In this document: positions 1-5,470 of the stretch, piece after piece | How positions within the stretch are numbered: position 1 is the stretch's first letter | How the letters are laid out: the number at the start of each line of letters is the position of its first letter | NCBI GenBank assembly: GCA_905233785.1 | Contig: CAJOCV010000043.1 | Span: 21,165-28,044, forward strand | Reading direction: 5' to 3' | Origin: an uncultured Oscillospiraceae bacterium | GTDB lineage: Bacteria; Bacillota; Clostridia; Oscillospirales; Oscillospiraceae | DNA length: 6,880 nt | The notes under the pieces: generated by a model | Databases searched by the model: none | What the model was told of the DNA's origin: nothing | The model's input: the letters and a program-made list of their open reading frames with translations, nothing else | Position numbers and translations under genes: made by a program

Positions 1-738
1 CCCAGCAAGGTCACCTATGACCGCAAGCACAGCGCCATCACCGAGTATGACTTCAGCAAGGTCGATCTGGACTGGCTGCTTTCGGACTTCGACTGGCTGC
101 ACCTGAGCGGCATCACGCCCGCCCTGTCCCCGAGCTGCGCGGACTTCATCCTCGCCTGCATGAAAAAGGCCAAGGAGAAGGGGCTCACCGTGAGCTTTGA
201 CGGCAACTTCCGCAGTCTGCTCTGGACCTGGGAGCAGGCGCGCGACTTCTGCACCCAGTGCCTGCCGTATGTGGACGTGCTGCTCGGCATCGAGCCCTAC
301 CACCTCTGGCGGGACGAGAACGACCACAGCAAGGGCGACTGGAAGGACGGCGTCCCCATGCAGCCGAGCTACGAGCAGCAGGACGAGGTGTTTCAGGCCT
401 TCGCCGAGCGCTACCCCAACCTCAAGTGCATGGCGCGGCATGTCCGCTTTGCCCATACCGGCAGCGAGAACAGCCTCATGGCCTACATGTGGTATCAGAA
501 CCACACCTTTGAAAGCCGCCTGTTCACCTTCAACATCCTTGACCGTGTGGGCGGGGGCGACGCCTTTGCCAGCGGCCTCATCTACGCGATGATGAAGGGC
601 TACAAGCCCATGGACACCATCAACTTCGCCGTGGCCAGCTCCGCCATCAAGCACACCATCCGCGGCGACGGCAACATCACCGACGACGCCGAGAGCATCC
701 GGCAGCTCATGAACATGAACTACGACATCAAACGGTAA
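1..738 (+). CDS. kdgK: 2-keto-3-deoxygluconate kinase (PfkB family), 5'-truncated by the window edge
   Basis: This cytoplasmic sugar kinase would phosphorylate 2-keto-3-deoxygluconate (KDG) to KDPG with ATP, the step after altronate dehydratase. The frame is open from base 1 to the TAA at 736-738, giving 245 visible residues. Family members are about 310-345 residues, so roughly 65-100 N-terminal residues are missing and the start is outside the window. Seen: VTYDRKHSAIT near the visible N-terminus, as in KDG kinases; FDGNFRSLLW at visible residues 66-75; and the PfkB signature DRVGGGDAFASG, with the presumed catalytic Asp at visible residue 187. The PfkB family is certain. KDG specificity is inferred from sequence resemblance and from the uxaC-uxaB-uxaA genes directly downstream on the same strand; another ketose or sugar-acid kinase is the alternative. 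The methionine at base 160 is internal, because conserved kinase sequence continues upstream of it. Confidence 0.88.
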   Translation, partial: PSKVTYDRKHSAITEYDFSKVDLDWLLSDFDWLHLSGITPALSPSCADFILACMKKAKEKGLTVSFDGNFRSLLWTWEQARDFCTQCLPYVDVLLGIEPYHLWRDENDHSKGDWKDGVPMQPSYEQQDEVFQAFAERYPNLKCMARHVRFAHTGSENSLMAYMWYQNHTFESRLFTFNILDRVGGGDAFASGLIYAMMKGYKPMDTINFAVASSAIKHTIRGDGNITDDAESIRQLMNMNYDIKR

Positions 739-748
739 AAAAGAAAAA

Positions 749-785
749 GCTGCTCCCATCGGTTGAAAACGCCGATGGGAGCAGC
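749..785 (-). terminator. Perfect 14-bp stem-loop between kdgK and uxaC, terminator-like only on the minus strand
   Basis: Arms GCTGCTCCCATCGG (749-762) and CCGATGGGAGCAGC (772-785) are exact reverse complements around a 9-nt loop. On the plus strand the stem is preceded by an A-rich run (737-748) and followed by CCCTGCGC, so it lacks the U-tract of an intrinsic terminator. Read on the minus strand, the same stem is followed by a run of T broken only by one C, the classic intrinsic terminator layout. It could stop antisense transcription. As plus-strand RNA it could act as an intercistronic stem that protects or separates kdgK mRNA from uxaC. The structure is seen directly; the role is inferred. 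Confidence 0.65.
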
Positions 786-813
786 CCCTGCGCAGAAAGG
801 CGGATTGATTACA

Positions 814-2247
814 ATGAGAGCATTTATGGACAAGGATTTCCTGCTGGAAACCGAAACAGCCAAGCACCTGTTCCATGACTATTCCGAGCAGCTGCCCCTT
901 GTGGACTATCACTGCCACATCTCTCCCCGCGAAATCTATGAGGATCGCCGCTTCAACAATCTGACCGAGGTCTGGCTCGGCGGCAGGAACCCCGACGGCA
1001 GCTATTTCGGCGACCACTACAAGTGGCGCGTCATGCGCTCCAATGGCACCCCGGAGGAGTACGTCACTGGCGAAAGAGACGCATACGAGCGCTACCTCAA
1101 GTTTGTCGAGGCGCTGCAGATGGCGATCGGCAACCCCATGTACCACTGGTGCAATCTTGAGCTGCGCCAGTTCTTCGGCTTTATGAAGCCCCTGACTCCC
1201 GAGACCGCCGAGGAGGCCTGGAACTTCTGCAACGACAAGCTGCAGCATGACCCGAACCTCACCGTGCGCGGCATCATCAAAAAGGCCAACGTCGCCATGG
1301 TCGGCACCACCGACGATCCCATCGACTCCCTCGAGTGGCACAAGAAGATCGCGGAGGATCCCAGCATCACCGTCAAGGTCTGCCCCTCCTTCCGTCCCGA
1401 CAAGGCCATCAACATCTCCAAGCCCGGCTTCGCGGCGTATATCGGGAAGCTGGCTGAGAGCGTCGGCAAGGAAACGCTTGCAAGCGCCGATGAGGTCAAG
1501 GCCGCTCTTGTCGAGCGCCTGGAGTTCTTCGCCGCAATGGGCTGCCGCGCCAGCGACCACGGCCTCGATTACATCCCCTTCCGTCCCGCCGCCGAGGACG
1601 AGGTCAACGCCATCTTCTGCAAGGTCATGGCGGGCGAGAGCGTCAGCGTCGAGGACGCGGAGAAGTACCAGACCGCGATCCTGCTGTGCTTAGGCCGCGC
1701 CTACCACCGTCTCGGCATCGCCATGCAGCTGCACTACTCCTGCCTGCGCGGCGTGAACACCCGCATGAACCGCCTGCTCGGACCCGACACGGGCTTTGAC
1801 ATGATCGCCCAGAACACCTGCGGCGGCGACATCGCGGCCTTCCTGGCCGCCCTGGACGAGACCGGCGAGTGCCCCAAGACCATCCTCTACTCCCTCAACC
1901 CCGCCGACAATGAGCAGCTTGGCACGCTGATCGGCTGCTTCCAGTCCGACGAGGTGCCCGGCAAGATCCAGCACGGCTCCGCCTGGTGGTTCAACGACAC
2001 CAAGTCCGGCATGGAGGCGCAGATGAAGTCCCTGGCCAATCTCGGCCTGCTGGGTAACTTCGTCGGCATGCTCACCGATTCCCGCTCCTTCCTGAGCTAT
2101 GCGCGGCACGACTACTTCCGCCGCATCTTCTGCAACCTGGTGGGCAACTGGGTCGAAAACGGCGAGTACCCCGATAACGACGCGGCGCTCAAGCGCATCG
2201 TCGAGGGCGTCAGCTACAAGAACGCTGAAAGATATTTTAATCTCTGA
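814..2247 (+). CDS. uxaC: Uronate isomerase (glucuronate/galacturonate isomerase)
   Basis: Catalyses D-galacturonate to D-tagaturonate and D-glucuronate to D-fructuronate, the first step of hexuronate breakdown in the cytoplasm. It belongs to the UxaC family of the amidohydrolase-like TIM barrels. The product is 477 residues, close to the usual 465-475. Motifs seen: MDKDFLL at residues 5-11; DYHCH at 31-35, the N-terminal metal-site motif; ASDHGLD at 246-252; WWFND at 391-395; and TDSRSFLSYARHDYFRR from 421. The ATG at 814 is chosen because its product matches the usual N-terminus and a G-rich site (AAAGGCGG, 796-803) lies 10 nt upstream. The upstream in-frame TTG at 763 lies in the loop of the preceding hairpin and would add 17 unrelated residues. 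The segment LHYSCLRGVNTRM (306-318) departs from the LHIGALRNNNTRM form I recall from well-studied homologues. The gene is followed by uxaB after 16 nt. Confidence 0.97.
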   Translation: MRAFMDKDFLLETETAKHLFHDYSEQLPLVDYHCHISPREIYEDRRFNNLTEVWLGGRNPDGSYFGDHYKWRVMRSNGTPEEYVTGERDAYERYLKFVEALQMAIGNPMYHWCNLELRQFFGFMKPLTPETAEEAWNFCNDKLQHDPNLTVRGIIKKANVAMVGTTDDPIDSLEWHKKIAEDPSITVKVCPSFRPDKAINISKPGFAAYIGKLAESVGKETLASADEVKAALVERLEFFAAMGCRASDHGLDYIPFRPAAEDEVNAIFCKVMAGESVSVEDAEKYQTAILLCLGRAYHRLGIAMQLHYSCLRGVNTRMNRLLGPDTGFDMIAQNTCGGDIAAFLAALDETGECPKTILYSLNPADNEQLGTLIGCFQSDEVPGKIQHGSAWWFNDTKSGMEAQMKSLANLGLLGNFVGMLTDSRSFLSYARHDYFRRIFCNLVGNWVENGEYPDNDAALKRIVEGVSYKNAERYFNL

Positions 2248-2254
2248 AAAGAGG
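2248..2254 (+). promoter_or_regulatory. Ribosome binding site that decides the uxaB start
   Basis: AAAGAGG begins immediately after the uxaC stop codon. Two in-frame ATGs follow, at 2258 (3 nt away, too close) and 2264 (9 nt away, normal). The spacing favours 2264. Choosing 2258 would add only Met-Ile. Confidence 0.7.
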
Positions 2255-2263
2255 ATCATGATT

Positions 2264-3721
2264 ATGGACAGATTGAGTTTTGCGACCCTGGAGAAGCAGG
2301 GCTATCAGGGCTATCTTCTCAAAAACGCGCCGGAGAAGATCGTCCAGTTCGGCGAGGGCAACTTCCTGCGCGCCTTCGCGGATCACTTTGTGGACGAGAT
2401 GAACGAGAAGGCCGGCTTTAACGCCAAGGTCGTGCTGGTGCAGCCGCGCGGCGGTCACCCCGAGGCGGCCGACCGCTTCGGCGAGCAGGACGGGCTCTAT
2501 ACCCTGATCCTGCGCGGACGCGAGAACGGCCAGCCCGTGGAGCGCACCCGCGTCATCTCCGCGGCCTCCCGCTGTCTCGACCCCAAGCGCGACTGGGCGA
2601 AGCTCCTTGACTGCGCGAGAAATCCCGAGCTGCGCTTTGTGATCTCCAACACCACCGAGGCCGGCATCGCCTTCGATCCCGCCTGCAAGCAGGACGACGC
2701 GCCTCCCTCCGCCTTCCCCGCCAAGCTCACGCTCTTCCTGCATGAGCGCTGGAAGCTCGGCTACAAGGGCATCATCATCCTCTCCTGCGAGCTCATCGAC
2801 CACAATGGGCAGGAGCTGCACCGCTGCGTACAGGAGTACGTCAAGCTCTGGGGGCTGGAGGCGGACTTCGCCGCGTGGCTTGAGAAGGAGAACGTCTTCT
2901 GCTCCACGCTGGTGGATCGCATCGTCACCGGCGGCGCGAGAGGCGAGGCCGCGGCCGCGCTGTGTGAGAAGTTTGGCTACGAGGATCAGCTTATCGACAC
3001 CGGCGAGGTCTTTGCCGCCTGGGTCATCGAAGGTCCTCAGTCGATCAAGGAGGAGTTCCCGTTTGAAAAGGCCGGGCTCCCCATCCAGATCGTGGACGAT
3101 GTGACCCCCTACAAGCAGCGCAAGGTTCGCATCCTGAACGGTGCGCACACCTCCATGGTGCTCGGCGCTTACCTTGCGGGCAAGAATATCGTGCGCGACT
3201 GCATGCAGGACAAGGCCATCCGCACTTACCTGGAAAAGACCATGTTCGAGGAGATCATCCCCACGCTCGACCTGCCGCGCGACGAGGTGGAGGGCTTTGC
3301 CGCCTCCGTCATCGACCGCTTTGATAACCCCTATATCGACCATCAGCTCCTGGACATCGCGCTCAACTCCGCCTCCAAGTGGAAAGCCCGCGTGATGCCG
3401 AGCCTGACCGAGTTTGTCAAGCGCCAGGGCAAGCTCCCCAAGCGCCTGACCTTCTCCCTCGCCGCCTTCATCGCCTTCTACCACAAGGGCGAGCGCGACG
3501 GCGCAGCCTATCCCGTGCGGGACGATGAGTGGGTGCTGGACTTCTTCGCCGCCCACAAGAACGATGATAACGCCGCTCTCGCCAAGGCCGTCGTGAACGA
3601 CGAGCGCCTGTGGGACGGTGCGCTTGCGCAGATCGACGGCCTCGAGGCCGCTGTCGCCGCGGCGCTTGACCGCATCGACGAGATCGGCATGTATGAAGCC
3701 ATGAAGGAGTGCGCCGAATGA
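2264..3721 (+). CDS. uxaB: Tagaturonate reductase (altronate oxidoreductase, NAD-dependent)
   Basis: Reduces D-tagaturonate to D-altronate with NADH in the cytoplasm, using the product of UxaC and feeding UxaA. It is a polyol-specific long-chain dehydrogenase of the mannitol dehydrogenase family. The product is 485 residues; E. coli UxaB is about 483. Seen: the nucleotide-binding N-terminus with QFGEGNFLRAF at 28-38; SNTTEAGI at 128-135; STLVDRIVTG at 214-223; and the catalytic K-x4-N-x2-H signature KVRILNGAH, giving Lys287, Asn292 and His295. EEIIPTLDLPRDE and LTFSLAAFIAFY in the C-terminal half are also typical. UxuB (fructuronate reductase) is the close alternative, but the residue pattern and the overlapping uxaA gene favour UxaB. 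An open frame runs further upstream inside uxaC but shows no family similarity. The stop codon overlaps the uxaA start (ATGA), which suggests translational coupling. Confidence 0.95.
   Translation: MDRLSFATLEKQGYQGYLLKNAPEKIVQFGEGNFLRAFADHFVDEMNEKAGFNAKVVLVQPRGGHPEAADRFGEQDGLYTLILRGRENGQPVERTRVISAASRCLDPKRDWAKLLDCARNPELRFVISNTTEAGIAFDPACKQDDAPPSAFPAKLTLFLHERWKLGYKGIIILSCELIDHNGQELHRCVQEYVKLWGLEADFAAWLEKENVFCSTLVDRIVTGGARGEAAAALCEKFGYEDQLIDTGEVFAAWVIEGPQSIKEEFPFEKAGLPIQIVDDVTPYKQRKVRILNGAHTSMVLGAYLAGKNIVRDCMQDKAIRTYLEKTMFEEIIPTLDLPRDEVEGFAASVIDRFDNPYIDHQLLDIALNSASKWKARVMPSLTEFVKRQGKLPKRLTFSLAAFIAFYHKGERDGAAYPVRDDEWVLDFFAAHKNDDNAALAKAVVNDERLWDGALAQIDGLEAAVAAALDRIDEIGMYEAMKECAE
3704..3709 (+). 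promoter_or_regulatory. Ribosome binding site of uxaA inside the 3' end of uxaB
   Basis: AAGGAG lies 8 nt before the ATG at 3718 and is embedded in the last codons of uxaB. It excludes the alternative in-frame GTG at 3709, which overlaps the site itself and would add three residues. Confidence 0.8.
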
Positions 3722-5196
3722 AGCTCATTCGCATTCACCCCAATGACAACGTGGCGGTCGCGCTGACGGATCTGAAAGCCGGGGAGGAGCTCACGCTCGA
3801 CGGCCTCACCGTCACCGCCGCCGAGGATGTGGCGCGGGGGCACAAGCTTGCCCTGCGCCCCATCGCCGAGGGGGAGGCCGTCGTCAAGTACGGAAACCCC
3901 ATCGGCATTGCCAGGGCGGATATTCCGCAGGGCGCCTGGGTGCATGTGCACAACGTGCGCACCGGCCTCTCCGAGACCGCCGAATACGAATATTGCCACA
4001 AGACCTACCCCTTGCCCGAGCTTGCCCCGCGCACGTTTCTGGGCTACCGCAGGCCGGACGGACGCGCCGCCGTGCGCAACGAACTCTGGATCGTGCCGAC
4101 GGTGGGCTGCGTCAACAGCATCGCCGCCGCCCTGGTGCGTGAAAACCAGCACCTCGTCACCGGCAGCATCGACGGGCTCTACACCTTTGCCCACCCCTAC
4201 GGCTGCAGCCAGATGGGGGACGACCATGCCCAGACGCGCAAGCTCCTCGCCGCGCTGGTGCGCCACCCGAACGCGGGCGGTGTGCTGGTGCTCTCCCTCG
4301 GCTGCGAGAACCTCACGCAGGAGCAGTTCAAGCGTGAACTCGGCGAGTGGGACGATCGGCGCGTGAAGTTTCTTGTCTGCCAGCAGTTTGAGGACGAGCT
4401 GGAAGAGGGCGCGAAGCTCCTCAAGGAACTGGCGGACTACGCCTCCCAGTTTCAGCGCGAGGAGATCCCGGCTTCGGAGCTTGTGATCGGCATGAAGTGC
4501 GGCGGCTCCGACGGGCTCTCCGGCATCACCGCAAACCCCACGGTCGGCCGCTTTTCCGACCGGCTTGTCTCCCTCGGCGGCTCGACCGTGCTGACCGAGG
4601 TGCCCGAGATGTTCGGCGCGGAAAACATCCTCTTCTCCCGCTGCAAGGATGAGGAGGTCTTCCAAAAGGCCGTGCGCATGGTCAACCGCTTCAAGGATTA
4701 CTTTGTCAGCCACGGGCAGGTGGTCTATGAAAACCCCAGCCCCGGCAACAAGGCCGGCGGCATCACCACGCTCGAGGACAAGAGCTGCGGCTGCGTCCAG
4801 AAGGGCGGCAGCGCCCAGATCGTGGACGTGCTGGAGTACGCCGAGCCTGTCACCAAGAAGGGGCTCAACCTGCTCTCCGGCCCGGGCAACGACCTGGTCT
4901 CCGCGACCGATCTGACCGCCGCGGGCGCGCACATCATCCTCTTCACCACCGGGCGCGGCACGCCCTTCGGCGCCCCGGCTCCCACGGTGAAGATTTCCAC
5001 CAATTCCGCGCTCTACAACAAGAAGGGCAACTGGATCGACTTCAACGCCGGTTCCGTGGCCGAGGGCGAGAGCCTGGACGACGCGGGCGACCGTTTGCTG
5101 GACTATGTGCTGCGCGTGGCCTCCGGTGAAAAGACCAAGGCCGAGAAGCACGGCGCGAAGGAAATCGCCATCTTCAAAGATGGAGTAACACTGTAA
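3718..5196 (+). CDS. uxaA: Altronate dehydratase
   Basis: Dehydrates D-altronate to 2-keto-3-deoxy-D-gluconate, the substrate of the kinase at the start of this cluster. It belongs to the UxaA/GarD family of iron- or manganese-dependent sugar-acid dehydratases. The product is 492 residues; E. coli UxaA is about 495. The N-terminal SAF-type domain (about residues 1-95) starts with KLIRIHPNDNVAVAL and contains DVARGHKLAL. The larger catalytic part shows TVGCVNS (Cys131), PYGCSQMGDDH (160-170), SLGCENL (Cys196), KCGGSDGLSGITANP (from 260), VPEMFGAE and SPGNKAGGITTLEDK (about 341-355). The C-terminus AIFKDGVTL is nearly the same as I recall for the E. coli protein. The start at 3718 is fixed by AAGGAG and the 4-nt overlap with uxaB. 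LEDKSCGCVQ carries an extra Cys357 beside the usual Cys359. The stop codon forms part of the palindrome that follows. Confidence 0.97.
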   Translation: MKLIRIHPNDNVAVALTDLKAGEELTLDGLTVTAAEDVARGHKLALRPIAEGEAVVKYGNPIGIARADIPQGAWVHVHNVRTGLSETAEYEYCHKTYPLPELAPRTFLGYRRPDGRAAVRNELWIVPTVGCVNSIAAALVRENQHLVTGSIDGLYTFAHPYGCSQMGDDHAQTRKLLAALVRHPNAGGVLVLSLGCENLTQEQFKRELGEWDDRRVKFLVCQQFEDELEEGAKLLKELADYASQFQREEIPASELVIGMKCGGSDGLSGITANPTVGRFSDRLVSLGGSTVLTEVPEMFGAENILFSRCKDEEVFQKAVRMVNRFKDYFVSHGQVVYENPSPGNKAGGITTLEDKSCGCVQKGGSAQIVDVLEYAEPVTKKGLNLLSGPGNDLVSATDLTAAGAHIILFTTGRGTPFGAPAPTVKISTNSALYNKKGNWIDFNAGSVAEGESLDDAGDRLLDYVLRVASGEKTKAEKHGAKEIAIFKDGVTL

Positions 5197-5231
5197 TTGT
5201 TCAGTCCCCTTAAGAGGGGACTGAACAATTA
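5194..5231. repeat. REP-like palindrome, copy A, at the uxaA stop codon
   Basis: Arms of 17 bp (5194-5210 and 5215-5231) pair perfectly around the loop TAAG; the left arm begins with the uxaA TAA. The core is TTCAGTCCC paired with GGGACTGAA. There is no T-run after the stem on the plus strand (GGGACACTT follows) or on the minus strand (CAGTG follows), so it is not a canonical intrinsic terminator. A related palindrome, copy B, lies at 6785-6819. Position directly after a gene, symmetry and recurrence fit a dispersed REP-like or MITE-derived element, though it could still end or stabilise the operon mRNA. The structure is certain; the class is inferred. Confidence 0.8.
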
Positions 5232-5251
5232 GGGACACTTGCGCTTATCGC

Positions 5252-5280
5252 ACACGGCGCTTGCGTGAGACACGCCGTGT
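5252..5280. repeat. Stem-loop with 8-bp arms behind palindrome A
   Basis: ACACGGCG (5252-5259) and CGCCGTGT (5273-5280) are exact reverse complements around a 13-nt loop. An overlapping alternative pairing is CTTGCG (5260-5265) with CGCAAG (5289-5294). It occupies the same position relative to palindrome A as the stem at 6831-6856 does relative to copy B. Confidence 0.5.
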
Positions 5281-5341
5281 TTGGTCGGCGCAAGACCTCG
5301 CGAAGCTCGGTTTAGGGAGTTTTTGTCGGGGCAAAGCCTCG
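5281..5341. repeat. Imperfect 20-nt direct repeat, 41-nt period
   Basis: TTGGTCGGCGCAAGACCTCG (5281-5300) and TTTGTCGGGGCAAAGCCTCG (5322-5341) match at 16 of 20 positions. The second unit forms most of the stem-loop at 5319-5349; the first does not form an equivalent one. It may reflect an old duplication within a non-coding repeat element or two binding sites. No function can be assigned. Confidence 0.45.
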
Positions 5342-5349
5342 TCAAAAAC
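5319..5349 (+). terminator. Possible weak terminator hairpin downstream of uxaA
   Basis: GTTTTTGTCGGGGC (5319-5332) pairs with GCCTCGTCAAAAAC (5336-5349), with one T-T mismatch and one G-U pair, around an AAA loop. A T-rich but interrupted stretch follows (5350-5367). It is the only plus-strand hairpin in this gap with T-rich sequence after it, so it is the best candidate for ending the uronate operon. The interrupted T-tract and A/T base of the stem make the call uncertain. Confidence 0.35.
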
Positions 5350-5362
5350 ATATTTTGATTTG

Positions 5363-5386
5363 TTTTTCGCGTTTCGACGCGAAAAA
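5363..5386. repeat. Perfect 10-bp stem-loop with TTCG tetraloop
   Basis: TTTTTCGCGT (5363-5372) and ACGCGAAAAA (5377-5386) are exact reverse complements closed by TTCG, a loop type known to be very stable in RNA as UUCG. No T-run follows on either strand. As RNA it would fold independently of its neighbours. Role unknown. Confidence 0.5.
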
Positions 5387-5397
5387 TCAGAGGCGTT

Positions 5398-5428
5398 CCC
5401 CCTCTGAACTCCCCCTGAGTTTGAGGGG
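5398..5428. repeat. Imperfect stem-loop just upstream of the oxidoreductase gene
   Basis: CCCCCTCTGAACTC (5398-5411) pairs with GAGTTTGAGGGG (5417-5428) with a bulge and one wobble pair, around CCCCT. It overlaps the proposed -35 region of the next gene, so it could be an operator-like inverted repeat or simply the last module of the repeat-rich gap. Confidence 0.35.
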
Positions 5429-5443
5429 ATGACTGCTTACAAT
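5415..5443 (+). promoter_or_regulatory. Weak sigma-70-type promoter candidate for the oxidoreductase gene
   Basis: TACAAT at 5438-5443 is a good -10 box match. The best-spaced -35 is CTGAGT at 5415-5420, with a 17-nt spacer but only three of six consensus bases. Transcription would begin near 5450, leaving a leader of about 20 nt that contains the GGGAGG ribosome site. Support is base pattern and position only. Confidence 0.3.
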
Positions 5444-5457
5444 ACAACAGAGATACT

Positions 5458-5463
5458 GGGAGG
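5458..5463 (+). promoter_or_regulatory. Ribosome binding site that decides the oxidoreductase start
   Basis: GGGAGG lies 7 nt before the ATG at 5471. The earlier in-frame ATG at 5429 has GAGGGG almost adjacent to it (1 nt spacing, part of the hairpin at 5398-5428) and would add 14 residues of unrelated sequence before the conserved N-terminus. Confidence 0.75.
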
Positions 5464-5470
5464 ACAAAAC

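Noticed and set aside
763..813. TTG start giving uxaC 17 extra residues
   Set aside because: The codon lies in the loop of the 749-785 hairpin, the added residues are encoded by the stem and match nothing typical, and the ATG at 814 gives the usual UxaC N-terminus.
2099..2263. Upstream extension of the uxaB frame into uxaC
   Set aside because: The added residues are the out-of-frame reading of the conserved uxaC C-terminus; a ribosome site and ATG at 2264 explain the real start.
2237..3556. Minus-strand open frame (about 439 codons) opposite uxaB
   Set aside because: Antisense shadow of a recognised gene, with no family motif and biased composition.
5194..5231. Palindrome A as a standard rho-independent terminator of the operon
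   Set aside because: There is no T-run after the stem on either strand, and a related palindrome recurs at 6785-6819, so a repeat-element reading is preferred. Termination by another mechanism is not excluded.
3508..5238. Long minus-strand open frame (about 576 codons) opposite uxaB and uxaA
   Set aside because: It lies antisense to two confidently identified genes, crosses their boundary and has Ala/Gly/Val/Asp-rich low-complexity composition. This is the usual shadow of G/C-ending codons in high-GC genes.
5194..5428. CRISPR array, tRNA gene or known riboswitch in the gap
   Set aside because: The only direct repeat has two imperfect units without regular spacing, no cloverleaf or CCA-type end is visible, and I see no riboswitch core I can recognise.
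5229..5447. Minus-strand 72-codon open frame in the repeat-rich gap
   Set aside because: No recognisable motif; it runs through four stem-loops and the promoter candidate. It is better explained as translation of a non-coding repeat, though recurrence elsewhere in the genome would be worth checking.
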